DNA from: Corythucha ciliata
Lineage: Eukaryota > Arthropoda > Insecta > Hemiptera > Tingidae
Direction: 5' to 3'
Assembly: GCA_038030265.1 (NCBI GenBank)
Contig: CM075941.1
Coordinates: forward strand, 52,057,952 to 52,121,951
Length of the DNA: 64,000 bases
The notes under the pieces are model-generated. The model was not told where the DNA came from, did not search any database, and saw only the letters and a list, made by a program, of their open reading frames with translations. Position numbers and translations under genes: made by a program. How positions within the stretch are numbered: the first letter of the stretch is position 1; every line of letters starts with the position of its first letter. This document shows positions 22,001-32,339 of this stretch, in pieces.

Positions 22001-23319
22001 CAGCCAAAGACGTTCTGTACCACACGAATAAGGATGCTAAACTAGCAAAATTAAAATCCGAACTTCAATCTGGCTGTGCTGAACACACGGATTTGTCATT
22101 GCATAATGGGATCATAATGCGAGGAACCAGGGTAGTCATCCCGGAGGCGTTACAGCCGTACGTCCTAAATGAGCTCCATGCAACACACAGTGGCATTGTG
22201 AAAATGAAAGCGCTGGCCAGATCAACCTGCTACTGGCAAGGTCTCGACCACGACATTGAAGCGATGGTACGCTCATGTCCCGCGTGCGTGGCCGTACAAC
22301 ATAACCCACAAAAAGTACCGTTACACCCCTGGGAACAGGCCACGGAAGCTTGGCAGCGCATACATGCTGATTTTGCAGGCCCGATCAACGGCCAACAATT
22401 CTTGATTGTCATCGACACACACACGAAATGGCTGGAAATCGAAAGCTTCAGTAAGCCCCCAACATCAAAATCGACAATCGCAGCATTCCGACGCATATTT
22501 GCACGCTACGGCATTCCCCATGTTTTAGTCACCGACAATGCCTCGATTTTCACATCGGAGGAATTCGAGGCATTCTGTGAGACGCTTGGCACCGCCCATC
22601 GAACATCAGCCCCATACCATCCGGCGACAAATGGTCAAGCGGAACGTACGGTCCAAACATTTAAGCGAAAATTGAAAGCTTTGCTGTATGAACAGCCCAT
22701 GGACATAGACGGCCATATCCAGACCATACTCAGTCAGTACAGAGTGACTCCGCTTTCTACAGGAAAGTCACCCGCCGAACACTTCTTTGGTAGACAACTA
22801 AGGACGCGTCTTCATATACTACGCCCAGCGACAACAATTGAACAACCACCCAGCGGTCCACTGGCGTCCTCCCGAGTGTTTGCTCTTGGACAACGCGTCA
22901 TGTCTCGAAATTTTTTGGGCTCCGACAAATGGCGCTTGGACACCGTCATCGAAGTGCTTGGACGTTTAACCTACATGGTCCGCCTCGACAATAAATGTGT
23001 GGTCAAGCGTCACGCGAACCAGCTTCGCGCTACTGAATGCCTCCCCCCGGACGCGGTAGATCCAGAAACAAACGATGAAAGACCAGTACCCAAAAAGGCG
23101 GTCACTTTCACATTTCCACCACTCTGTCAGGAAAGAGCCACTGATCAACGGAAGTCACCGGAAAACGCCGAACAGCCGAGAAGACAGTCCCAGGGAACCA
23201 GCCCTCACGCTGCTAACGGACAGACCCAGTCGCCGTCGACAGACGGATACGAGCACCAGTTGACCCCGGTACGCCGGTCGACAAGGGTACGTCGCCCGGT
23301 CGTACGACTCGATTTATAA
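19054..23319 (+). CDS. gag-pol: Gag-Pol polyprotein of Mag-like gypsy element, intact
   Basis: One open frame of 1421 residues with no break. Order: Gag capsid region (1-290); two zinc knuckles (299-312, 320-333); aspartic protease (DTGS, D395); reverse transcriptase (YFDD at 682-685); RNase H (TDAS, D831); integrase with HHCC finger (H1042, H1045, C1075, C1078) and catalytic D1106, D1161, E1197 (D-x54-D-x35-E); then a basic C-terminal tail. The start follows ACC at 19051. Gag and pol are fused in one frame. One oddity: the first knuckle has arginine at 307 where CCHC requires histidine, and the second knuckle is normal. With paired LTRs and all catalytic residues present, the copy could still be active, though the altered knuckle may weaken RNA packaging. 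No envelope gene. Confidence 0.95.
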   Translation: MAENADLLRALLTQLNNQGAALQRILQGLPPPRATTEQPQQAPQAVVSHNITLEPFDPDEEDFFSYKERLANFLSMRGLGNADDAQTNQAKRSILLGCLKRTQFAQLAAQTAPDKPSDKSYDELITILEKRFNPITYVNTERHRFLSRTQGKSESLTSYISALKVIAQKCQWVCPRDACKCPIESIFQAQFIRGIRDNHIREKILVTQPEGLDKTLETALALEAAHKQNLEEYTADSTHLSGFSNKMSLHSRSLSKNRGRERSTSRSSRQSQKPNDRQRSASAGNQKNFLSAMGLHDVCLRCGKTSRTARQCRSRDKLQCTLCNKRGHIARVCITSKRTPTRKQEDVNVVYAEELDVCSLSLPKTTIFELSLHSLASKIYVQVQLQGKVQIFEVDTGSPVTILSHSEYRKLNLHCQIRTCPNVRFRTYNKHLITPLGYVEVPVQYKNNISNEILFIVSEQFAPIMGRIWIRSLHIMDLDSFDQEHSHMDVMHTDVVPDDIPLQFPDVFRADIGEIPQVSCSLQLKPNATPVYRPPRPVPFALIPKVDEELDSLERQGITEKVDYCQWGTPLVIVPKPNGEVRICADYKVTVNSQLQPAHYPIPKLEDLFNKLHGSSYFCVLDLYKAYLHVKLNDESAKIAALSTHRGTYKAKRLFFGLASAPSIFHSIMAPIFDGLDGCILYFDDIIVFGKTKAECYDRLRACLDRMRSCNIHLNKDKCRFFVRRIRYLGHIVSDKGLEKDPDKVKAIVHAPAPTNVDELRSFLGLVTFYVKFIPQASTLLHPLNALLQKGIPFLWSTACQQAFQQLKTEITSDRVLTTFSPDLPLVLETDASPYGLGATLSHSVDGTLKPIAFISRALTTAERKYSHMDKEATAIYWAIKRFYQYLYGTKFVLLTDNRPLRSIFDPQKNLPSISALRLTRYAIFLRQFDYTIQHRAGRDMKTADYLSRAPLPLAYPDVTDEAYTISENAINVITTLKNRAFTAKDVLYHTNKDAKLAKLKSELQSGCAEHTDLSLHNGIIMRGTRVVIPEALQPYVLNELHATHSGIVKMKALARSTCYWQGLDHDIEAMVRSCPACVAVQHNPQKVPLHPWEQATEAWQRIHADFAGPINGQQFLIVIDTHTKWLEIESFSKPPTSKSTIAAFRRIFARYGIPHVLVTDNASIFTSEEFEAFCETLGTAHRTSAPYHPATNGQAERTVQTFKRKLKALLYEQPMDIDGHIQTILSQYRVTPLSTGKSPAEHFFGRQLRTRLHILRPATTIEQPPSGPLASSRVFALGQRVMSRNFLGSDKWRLDTVIEVLGRLTYMVRLDNKCVVKRHANQLRATECLPPDAVDPETNDERPVPKKAVTFTFPPLCQERATDQRKSPENAEQPRRQSQGTSPHAANGQTQSPSTDGYEHQLTPVRRSTRVRRPVVRLDL

Positions 23320-23330
23320 GCAGGGGAGAC
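23320..23330 (+). promoter_or_regulatory. Polypurine tract of gypsy element 1
   Basis: CAGGGGAGAC directly before the 3' LTR, the expected plus-strand primer site. It starts at the gag-pol stop codon. Confidence 0.65.
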
Positions 23331-23543
23331 TGTGGTGTACCGACTCCAGTGACGTCACGGCGTTCTTGAAGTTCCAATTACGTATCGTTTTATCCTTTAT
23401 CTTTTTATCTTACTCGTTCAGTTAGCATTCATTGCTTTTGATTTTTATGCTTTGTATGATTTATGTTCACATTCAAAATATACACCGCTTACGCGTTTTC
23501 TTTCGAATACCGACTTCTTTAATAAAAAAAGAAGAACATTAAA
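23331..23543 (+). repeat. 3' LTR of gypsy element 1
   Basis: 213 bp matching 18774-18987 with three substitutions and one fewer A in an A run. Followed by the duplicated CACTG. Confidence 0.9.
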
Positions 23544-23592
23544 CACTGGCGGACCTATATCGGGGCCAGGGGCGGAAATCTTCAAGAGGCTC

Positions 23593-25549
23593 CTAAAAGT
23601 CTCTAACTATGCATAAAATATCTATTGGTAACCTCTAAGGCTTTTTCCTAATTTTAGCCATGGCCTTTTCCATATATTGTAGGCAAATTACCGCTATTTC
23701 CACAGTCTATCTGCTAAACAGCGCTTATGCCAAGTTTAAACTGTGAATTTCTCCCTTTTAGCAACGAATGAGTGCTTTTTGTCAACTTTAACTGCAAATT
23801 AGCGTTTTTCGCCGCAAATTAGCAACTGATTAGCGCGGTAATCCCCCCCCCCCGGGACATAAAGACCCCATAAAGACATAAATATGCGCTTTTCCCCAAC
23901 TTTAGCAGCAAAGTAGATTTGGTATCCTGTGAATCAGCGATGTTTCTTTAACTTTCCTCGAGTTGGCGTTTTCCACAATTTTAGCTGCAAATTAGCGAAT
24001 TTTTCTAGCGGTTTACTCAGTATGAGCTGAAAATTACTCATTATTAGCCGTACAATTCTCGAAATGTTTACCACAAATTAGCATTTTTTGTTCACCGTAA
24101 CGATACACTGCGGAATAGCGATTTCGTCTCAGTTTTAGCCGCGAATTTGCGAGTTTTTCACTCATAGGCATAAATTAGCGCTTTTTCTCAATTTTAGCCT
24201 AAAAATCTCCCGAGGAAGCCGCGAATTAACGTATTTCCAATTTTTGACGCAAATTTAAATTTGTCTCAATTTTTGCAGCAAATTAGCCCATTTTCGTAAT
24301 TTTAGCAGTGCAGTAGCTAATTCTAGCCCGTGTATTAGTGAATTTTGTTCATTTTAGCCACGAATTGGCGTTTTCCAATATTTTAACTGCAAATCGGCAA
24401 TTCTTCCTTTTTTGACAGTGAATTAGCACTTTTTGTTCCAATTTAGGCTGAAAATTAACTTTTCTCTTTATTCTAGCCAGAATAATTACTGATTTTCTCA
24501 ATATTAGCCGCAAATTGGCGGGTTCCTTTACATTTTGGCACCGCATTAGTAATTTTTTTCAATTTTAATTATATGTAGAATAGGGCTTCATCTCAGTTCT
24601 AGCCGTGAATCAGTGTTTTTTCGTTTACTTAAAACCATGAATTGGCCGTTTACCTCAATCTTAGCCACAAAGTTGTTGTCAGAAGGCGGAAGTATGAATT
24701 CCAACACACTTTATCCGCGATTATTTTCCTCAATTTTAGCCGTAAATTCGCGTTTTTTTCAACTTCAGCTGCTTTGAAGCGTTTCTATAATCTGTGAATT
24801 CGCGAATTACCTTAATTTTTCATCCACGAATTCGTGATTTCCTTAAATTTTAGCCGGGAATTACACTTTTTCCCAATTTTTAGCTGAAAACGAGAGTTTT
24901 TATTAATTTATGACAGGCTAATTATAGTGAATTTTTCAATATTAGCTGGGTTTTTTTTTACACTTCAGTCCCACGTTGGCATTTTTCCTTCAATTTTTGC
25001 TATGGATTAGCGTTTATTGTTTAGTTTTAGCCTCGAACAGAAGCTACGCATTAGCGTTTTGTCAATTTTCCAAGGTTTAGTGACTTTGTGGGTCGCGCTC
25101 TTTTCGGTATACAAAATAACGGCCAACGAAAAATTTAGAGATCTTTTTTACAGCGACAATGAAAAATTGGAAAAATACGAACTCGCGATCAAACTGACTA
25201 TTGTTGTTTTTTTAACATAATATTTGCTATTTTTTAAAATAAAAATTGAGGTTTGTTAGCTGTTGGCACGCTACAAATTTAACCAATTTCGGTCACGGGT
25301 TAGCGCTTTTAATCAATTTTAGCAGTGCAGTAGGGATTCTTTCGTTTGTTTGGCGATTTTCCTTCATTTTAGCCACGATTTGGCGTTTTCCTCATTTTCA
25401 GCTGCAGTTTAGCCATTTTTTAGGAGCCAATTAGAACTTTTTTCTCAGTTTGAATTGAAAATTAGTGTTTTTTTTTAAAGTTGGCCCCGCTAATTAATAT
25501 TTTTGTCAATTTTAGCCGCGTAGTTTTTTTAGGTTTTAGCCCGCGAATT
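23593..25549 (+). repeat. ~30-bp tandem array, copy A of a 1.9-kb duplicated block
   Basis: Degenerate units reading TTTTAGCCGCGAATTAGCG with period near 30 bp. The whole block is a direct copy of 40488-42404 in the other large intron, starting at CCTAAAAGTCTCTAACTAT and ending at TTTTAGCCCGCG. Both copies hold the same non-array segment (about 25075-25235 here). That segment has an open frame in both, but the differences are mostly amino-acid changing, so it does not look like a gene. The start is close to a CACTGGCGGACC motif, suggesting an element end. Confidence 0.8.
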
Positions 25550-25556
25550 CTGATGT

Positions 25557-25962
25557 AAGTGTTTACATTTTAATCGTGATTAGTTGTTGATCGTGGTTTA
25601 AGAAGATGGTGAAATCGGACATTTAATAATTTGTATTCCACCTGGCGGTTCCAGTCCACCTCACTCTTCTTCAATCCTTACCGCACAGTGTGCGTAAAGT
25701 AGGTCTTTACGCACGCTGAACATGTACTTAAAACCCTTCTTTACGAACGATCGCAGGAAATAGTATATTACAATACGTAGGCGTAAAGAGGCGCGTCGTG
25801 ACTCGACTGCGTCTCGTGCCACAAATCGGCCGCGTTTGTTGTGCGATTGTACGCCTCAGTATCGTACGCTATTTTTCCCAACGATCGTACGATTGCTTCA
25901 AAATTATTTAATTAATTTTTTTTTCAATCAAAGTAAAAAAAACGGTCTTCACTTTCTCAGTA
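25557..25962. other. Intron sequence between array and MITE
   Basis: Begins with AATCGTGATTAGTTG, which also occurs just left of the element start at 18389. No coding capacity. Contains two similar CGATCGTACG-rich stretches. Confidence 0.4.
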
Positions 25963-26109
25963 CTGGGGGCCTGTTCTGCAAAATTTCATAGTGTTCCTAG
26001 GAATATCCTTTCCACCCGTCCGACCCGAATTAAATCACATGTTGATGGGGAGAACGGGTGGAAAGAAACAGTGATAGTGACAGTCAAAAGTTATAGAACA
26101 GGCCCCCTG
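25963..26109. mobile_element. MITE, 147 bp, TA target duplication
   Basis: Ends are CTGGGGGCCTGTTCTGCAA and TTATAGAACAGGCCCCCTG, inverted repeats of about 16 bp, flanked by TA on both sides (25961-25962, 26110-26111). No coding capacity. A relative with similar ends lies at 44021-44156. Confidence 0.7.
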
Positions 26110-26200
26110 TAGTGTAGTCATCCCACATGATCAGGTGACAATCCTCCTTTTATTTAATGCCATCGATCGCTTTCACTCCCCCTTCATCCATCTTCACTCT

Positions 26201-26910
26201 TTACCGCACAGCGTGCGTAAACGAACGATCGCAGGAAAGTAATATGCATCTATTTTTATACTTCGCAACACCGTTGTACATCCATAAATCATTTTTGAAT
26301 TTAGCATAAGGAATCAAGCGGAAATCAACATTTTTAGGCCAGCCGTCGCTTATGTAGTTTTTCAACAACGAAAAAGAAATATCTTGGTTTTGGGCTGTTT
26401 TGATGGCTTCAATTCTGACATCACTGACATTTGCACTGAAAACGTGATCGACAATAACTGCATTGTCTTGATCATTGAGTACATCGACATTGTTTTGTCT
26501 AGTCGTAAGAGGATCTCTCGACAACGTATCTGGAATAAACATTTCTTTGCCAGACACGTATTCCATCCGGTAATCAAACTTCTGTTACCGCATTTTCATT
26601 CTCTGAATACGAGCAGGTAATTCCGAAAGAGGTTTTTTGCCTAAAAGCGAGACAAGAGGTTTGTTATCAGTTCTCAGTATAAAACAAAGTCCCGATCACA
26701 AGATCTGTGAACTTTTCACAAGCAAAGACAAGGCCTAAGGCTTCCCTCTCAAGGTTCGAATAACGTTTTTCTGTGTCTGTTAAGCTTCTTGACGCACACT
26801 GAACCGGCCTCCATGAAGTTAGGGACACTTTTTTGCTCTAATATGGCACCGACACCATTCAAGCTGGCATCGGCCGTAACTCGAATTGGCAATTGGGGAT
26901 TATTAAAGGC
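26201..26910 (-). pseudogene. Ty3/gypsy fragment (lineage 2): RNase H to pre-integrase
   Basis: Read on the minus strand: RNase H start (PIRVTADASLNGVGAIL), then REALGLVFACEKF, then YVSGKEMFIPDTLSRDPL and about 90 further residues. At least two frame breaks and stop codons lie between them (about 26650-26770). The sequence family differs from that of the adjoining fragment at 26925-28745. There are no LTRs, no RT and no integrase core. A dead remnant. Confidence 0.75.
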
Positions 26911-26935
26911 CAGTAAGGGTTCCGAACCCTTACTG
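26911..26935. repeat. Perfect 11-bp inverted repeat at the junction of two gypsy lineages
   Basis: CAGTAAGGGTT, spacer CCG, AACCCTTACTG. It sits exactly where one gypsy lineage stops and the other starts. Confidence 0.75.
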
Positions 26936-28745
26936 CCGAAGGGTTTGTTGGCGGGGAATGCAAGTCTTTGCCCAGTTTCCGACATCTTTTTGAATTTCCC
27001 GCCAAAAGAATCGTTGAGTGACGAGTAGGCGTGTTGCCCCGTATGCCAGGGAGGCTAAAATTGTGGAGTTCGTCGAACGCAGGCCGTCGGAAATCAGGTG
27101 GGAGATATGGTCGGGGGGTTTCCGTTGAAGTTTCACATGTTAGTGCGATAGTAGTCCCTGGAACTGTAATTCGGGTGAGTTTGACATTCCCTCTTTCCTC
27201 GAGTTGTTTGAGTGTGGAATCTTCCTTTTGAGCAGCGGCTAGTTTCTCGAAATTGGTTGACATTTGAATTTCTTCGACTCGAGATAAGGTGTCAGCCACA
27301 GTGTTGGTTTCGCCGGGGCTGTACCTGATATCGGTGGTGAATTGAGAGACGTAATTTAGCTGTCTCGTCCGTCTGGGGCATTTATTTGTCGCACTTTGTT
27401 GCATGGCGTGCATCAGGGGTTTGTGATCCGTTAGAATTGTAAAATTTCGACCTTTGAGCAGAGGTTGAAAGTACCTCACTGCTTCGTAGATGGCGAGCAG
27501 TTCCCTGTCGTAAGTACTGTAGACGGTTTGTCCTTTACTTAGTGCACGTGAGAAAAATCCGAGCGGCTGAAATTCGCTGCCGTTTTTCTGTTGAAGGACA
27601 GCTCCCAGAGCTGAGGAGCTTGCGTCGCACTGCAGGTAGATAGGAAGATGCTCCGCTGGGTGATTAAGCTTTGTTGCGTTTGTTCGTGAGTGCTTAGTTT
27701 GTTCCCAAGCTTGCACTGTCGTTGGAGACCATGGAATCGGTGTTCGATCATTTTTCTTCGCGCCTTGCAGCAACTCGTTGAGAGGTTTTTGTATTTCGGC
27801 GGCGTGCGGACTGCTTTTGTGGTAGAAGTTTACCATTCCTACGAAGCGTCGGAGATCCTTGATAGCTTTAGGTTGTGGCATTTGGAGAATCGCGCGAACT
27901 TTTTCTTCCAGCGGTTGAATACCTTTGGCGTTCACTTGATATCCAAGGAATTTGACGGTGGGCTGGCCCAGAACACTTTTCTTCCGTGAGACCGTGTTTG
28001 TGGAGAATGGAGAAGACTTGGTGAAGGTGCTCTTCGTGTTCCCTAGGATTTTTTGATGCGACCAGAACGTCATCAATAAAGTTGAAGACGAAGGGTGAAT
28101 CCCGAAAGATGTGGTCCATAAAGCGCTGGAATATTTGCGCTGCATTGCGGAGACCAAATGTCATCCTGAGGAACTCAAAGAGACCGAACGGTGAGATGGT
28201 GGCGATGGAGATGGTACGCTCTGTTGATGTCCAGGGTCGAGAATATTTGTGCGCCGTGAAGGTGATTGGTAAAATCATGACGATTCGGAACCCTGTAGCG
28301 GTCTGGCTGCGTGATTGCGTTTAGCCGACGGTAATCGCCGCAAGGACGTATTAAGCCATCCTTTTTTAGCACGACGTGAAGTGGGCTTGACCACGGACTG
28401 CGTGATGTGCGACAGATTCCTTCCTCCATCATGCGCCTGAATTCCACTTTAGCAGCGCGGTACTTCTCGGGTGGAAGGCGTCGGGCTTCTTTGATGTCTC
28501 CTTCTACTTTCGCCTTAATAGGCGTAGGTAGAAGTAGGTTTGAAAATGTTTGAAGAAGGTGGCCGTATGGTGCTCCAATTGGTATTGTTGAAAGTTGTGG
28601 CGAGGCTTTTCTCGCCGTAATCCCTTGGATCTGCATTTGTGTGATTTGGTCGATTAGTCGCTTCCTGGTTAGGTTCACGGCTAAGTTGTGGTGTATTAAA
28701 AAATCCGCGCCGAGTATGGTGCTCGAAACTTGCCCACCCCTGCCC
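26925..28745 (-). pseudogene. Ty3/gypsy fragment (lineage 1, CsRn1-like): protease end, RT, RNase H, integrase finger
   Basis: On the minus strand: end of protease (SSTILGADFLIHHN), RT (SPWSSPLHVVLKKDG, DYRRLNAIT, TPFGLFEFLRM-type block, FIDDVLVAS), RNase H (QCDASSSALGAVLQ, YDRELLAIYEAV, TDHKPLMHAM), then DTLSRVEEI and the integrase zinc-finger region (HN..LPGIRGNT, broken). The ILGADFL...FGLFEFLRM wording is characteristic of the CsRn1-type lineage. At least three frame breaks (near 28180, 27960 and 27010) prevent translation. It lacks Gag, protease active site, integrase core and LTRs. Confidence 0.8.
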
Positions 28746-29013
28746 CCCACTGGCTACGCCCTTGACAGTTACGTTGCAGAAAAGTCACAATGACGTCACA
28801 GAGAGACGTGTGACTAACATTTTTAACGTTGCTGCAACGTTGCAGTAACCCCGCCTACAGAGAGAGGTCACATCGTGACGTGTTCATTGGTCACTTTGTG
28901 ACTTCACACTGAGGTAAAATACGACACAACGAGACGTCTGACCTACATTTGTAACGTCACTGCAACGTTGCAGCAATATACCCCTTGTGACTCACTTTGT
29001 GACATTACAAGGG
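28730..29013. repeat. CRE-rich repeat between 34-bp direct repeats
   Basis: A 284-bp segment of GTGACGTCA-like motifs and ACGTTGCAGC repeats, related to 31650-31965 and more loosely to 36765-36900. It is flanked by an exact 34-bp direct repeat (28696-28729 and 29014-29047) that is part of the gypsy protease coding sequence. It begins TTGCCCACCCCTGCCCCCC. The flanking duplication is far longer than usual for cut-and-paste elements. Confidence 0.75.
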
Positions 29014-29047
29014 TTAAAAAATCCGCGCCGAGTATGGTGCTCGAAAC

Positions 29048-29815
29048 CTTACTAATGAATTAACAACTTAATCCCATGCTCCCACTCTTCTACCCTGATT
29101 ATTTTATTTTCCTAATACGAAAGGCCCACGAAAATGTGAAAGATCACCTTAAATAGAATCGAGTAAAATTCGCAGATAAGAGAAAAAGGACTCCTCCCTT
29201 CGTTATCCGCTCATACTCCTTCTTTTATTCTTCCTACGAGCCTTCCGCTGTGAAAAAAAAGACTCGAGTAATCCGAGAAGAGGAAGTGGGCTATTGACTA
29301 AAACTTTGGACAACATTAATGAAAAAAAAAAGTTACTGAAATTTCACGCCGGCAGATGTCTCGTTCAGTCGTCCAATTAAACGAAAATAATCAACGATGC
29401 TCTCTCGTCCAGTCCTTCTTTAATTTATTTTTTGGGGGGAGGGTCTTCAGAGAAAAAAAAACTGTTGATGAGGAGGCTGAGGTTTAGCTCTCAGCGAGTG
29501 AAATTTTGAGACGCGATGATTTATTATGTTGTATGTCATGGAAGGCGGTGATTAGCAGCGCCCTTGTTGTTCAGAAGGAAAACATAAGTTAACACTTTAG
29601 GCAGGCTGTAGGTTGGAATAGATTTGCGTTTAAGACGAGAACAAAAACTTTAATCGCTTTACTGTCAAGCGAAGCCCCCCCCCCCCTCTGCACGGCAGCC
29701 AAGCCCAGCTCTGAACGGCAGAGTTTATCCTATAAACGTCATCGAGCCGTTCTCTGAAGAGTTCCCAGTCTGCTGACTTAGTCTCCCAGAGCGGGATCCC
29801 TAATAGCACAGTTAC
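29048..29815. other. Intron sequence, nothing recognised
   Basis: AT-rich with several A runs; C10 run at about 29671. No coding or element signature except that CCAGGGGCGTAGG begins at the right edge. Confidence 0.4.
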
Positions 29816-31002
29816 CAGGGGCGTAGGCAGCCCATGATCAATGGGGTGGGCAGCCAGCCAGGCACACGGAAAGTGCTCGTTCGCGGAAGAAATCCATGAA
29901 AAGGACATTTTCCGGCTTGTACTGAGCGAAAACACCCATTCACGGCTAGAATTGAGAAATAGCGCTGAATCACGTTGAACTTGAGAAATGGATCTGCTCA
30001 TTATTCGTGGTTGAAATTGAGAAAACACGCCAATTTGCAGTTTCGCGATCCAAAGTCCGGGCCGAAATTAAGAAAATGCGCTAATTCACGGTTTATAGAA
30101 CTCTTTTCACATCTAAAATTGACAAAATAAATTGCCCGTTCAATGTAGAATTGAGAAAAATCGCTCATTTGCGGCTAAAATTGAGGAAAAATGCAAATTC
30201 ACGGCTAAAATTGACAAATGGAGCTCATTCACGCAGGTGAAATTGAGAGAAGGCACCAGTTCGTGGTTTCTCAAACCAACATCTCGGTAACATTGCGAAA
30301 AAGTGATAATTGACTGTTTTTATACATTTATATAGCAAGTTTACGGGTACAATCGAAAAAGAGAGCGACTTAGCGCACACATTTTTGAAAAAGTTCTTAT
30401 TTTCGGCTAAAATTAAGACACATTGAGGAAAACACCTATTTTAAGGTTCGCGATGCAACGTCCGGATCAAAATTAATGAAATTCGTTAACATGAGTAATT
30501 ATGTGGACCTTTTCACTGCTGAAATTTGAAGGGAGGAATTGCTCAAGGCAGAATTGAGATTAAAGCACGAATTTGCGACTAAAATTGAGGGAAAATGAAT
30601 TGGCAAAATTGTCACCGTTTTTTGTTGATTATAGTGTAATTGTCGTGGCTAAAATTGCGAAATAGCGTTCATTGACAGGTTTCATTGAGGAAAAACTGTT
30701 ATTTTGCTGCTGAAATTGACAGAACGCACCTATTCGCGGTTTATAGGCGATGTCCAGTGCTGGCCGTAATTAGAATATTACATCAAAAATGCGTAATATC
30801 ACGGTTTTTTGAGACCTTTTTACGGTTAAAATGAAGAAAATAGCTATAGTTCGAGGTAGAATTGAGAAAAAGCACTCAACTTCACCTAAAATTAAAGAAA
30901 AACGTCAATTCGACGCTACAAATAGTGCTCATTCACGAGTTAAAAGGGGGGGGGGGATTCTGTGCGACTCCTCTTGAGGAAAAACTGGATCCACCACGCC
31001 TG
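29816..31002 (-). mobile_element. Array-bearing element, ~30-bp repeats in minus orientation
   Basis: Left end CAGGGGCGTAGGCAGCCC, right end GGATCCACCACGCCTG; the outer bases (CAGG and CCTG) are inverted. The interior from about 29930 to 30945 is a degenerate array of CACGGCTAAAATTGAGAAA units, followed by a G10 run. No target duplication was found, so the ends are provisional. Confidence 0.5.
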
Positions 31003-31645
31003 TGAGCAGATTCACTGGCGAAAATAACAGATGAACCATTGCCTTTTTGCAGGCTTCCAACAGGATCTGAAGGTTAGAATCGCGTCTATTCTCGGTCATC
31101 AGAGACTGCCACTATCCGTCAAAAAATAAATATTTGCTGGAAACCTGTCGTTTGTAGACTTCTATTACGGATTTTATGTCGAAAAATTGAAACTTCTCTC
31201 CCCACCCCCCACCCTGGAATGTGATACTTTTGGAGCTAAACTTTAAATTTTAGACCTGAGACGGTAAACAGAGCTGGCAGTTTCTCTCCCACCATAAGTC
31301 TGTATGGCACAGCGGGCTAAACACGATTTGAGCTGAACCCAAACACACGAAATTGCGCGTCGAACCTTGCGATAATGGTATTTTAGTGCGAAAAATCGGC
31401 AAAATCGGTTTCCAAGTTAAGCCGACCCTCGAAATTGGGTTTTCAGCAACAATCATCCGCGAATTTTTGATTTTTGGTGAAACCGAAGTGCGAAAATGTG
31501 TTGTTTTTTAGTGAGAAAAATCCGCAAAATTGGTTTTATGAAGCGAAATATAATAAATATGTGTTTCTGTCAGTCAGATCAGGGAAAATATTTTTGGAAT
31601 TTTGGAGTGGGCAGCTCCCCCACGAAATCTGCGTTTTTAATTATA
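31003..31645. other. Intron sequence, weak internal repeats
   Basis: Contains two related stretches with GTGCGAAAAATCGGCAAAAT and GTGAGAAAAATCCGCAAAAT about 120 bp apart. No gene. Confidence 0.4.
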
Positions 31646-31649
31646 GGGG

Positions 31650-31965
31650 AGGGCAACTGCCCACCCCTGCCCCCCGCTGGCTACGCCCATGACAGTTACG
31701 TTGCAAAAAAGTCACAGTGACGTCACATTGAGACGTGTGACTACCATTTTTAACGTTGCAGTAAAGTAGATATGTCCGCCCACTGTGACTCTCTTTGTGA
31801 CGTCACAGAGAGGTCACATCGTGACGCGTTCGTTGGTCACTTTGTGACTTCACACTGAGGTTACAATGGGATGTATGTAGCGTTACGTCGCAGAGACGTC
31901 GCAAATACGACGCTACGTTGCAGCATTATACCCCTTGTGACTCACTTTGTGACGTCACAGGGGCT
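31650..31965. repeat. CRE-rich repeat, second copy
   Basis: Begins TGCCCACCCCTGCCCCCCGC and GGCTACGCCC, then many TGACGTCA palindromes (about 31720, 31800, 31951) and CGTTGCAG motifs. It matches 28730-29013 closely at both ends. It is not flanked by the 34-bp repeat seen there. Confidence 0.7.
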
Positions 31966-32339
31966 TAATCCTGAGCTTGGGCACGTCATTTGGGACTTAA
32001 ATGACTACGTCTCAGGGTTTTCTCTGAGCATCTCGTTATTTTGCACCTTGTTAAAAAGAAATAACATAATTATTCAAAAATAAACATTGTTTTATTAGAA
32101 GAAAAGGTGTGGGTTTTACTCCTTCAGAGCAGCTTCCGAATTGCGTAAACGTGTCGCATTCAGATCCTATTGGATGAGCAGATGAGGCAGATAAAAAAGG
32201 CCGGTGATCACGTCGTGGCTTCTCCGCTATGTGAAGGGGCCGAAGCTGTGGAAGCCTCTGACATTTTGAAAAATTAACTTAATGCCCCCAAAGTCCCCAC
32301 CTCAACACTTGACAGTACACTGTCAAGCCGTTTCAAGCC
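31966..32339. other. Intron sequence left of the truncated copia element
   Basis: Short CAAGCCG-containing repeats at about 32323-32362; otherwise nothing recognised. Confidence 0.35.

Larger units (their letters stand above)
18774..23543 (+). mobile_element. Full-length Mag-like Ty3/gypsy retrotransposon 1
   Basis: Two LTRs (18774-18987 and 23331-23543) flank one open gag-pol frame. The 5-bp duplication CACTG (18769-18773 and 23544-23548) marks the target. A primer binding site follows the 5' LTR and a purine tract precedes the 3' LTR. The LTRs differ by three substitutions and one base in an A run, so the insertion is recent but not brand new. The insertion sits at the junction between the CAGGGGTGGG sequence and the array-bearing sequence that resumes at 23544. 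Confidence 0.95.

Noticed and set aside
18774..23543. Endogenous retrovirus with envelope (errantivirus)
   Set aside because: No third open frame or env-like sequence between the Pol stop and the 3' LTR, in this element or in 53164-58137.
25017..25220. Open frame of about 67 codons (GLVTLWVAL...) preserved in both copies of the array block (also 41857-42081)
   Set aside because: Differences between the copies are mostly amino-acid changing, there is no known domain, and it lies inside a transposed block. Preservation looks like recent duplication, not selection.
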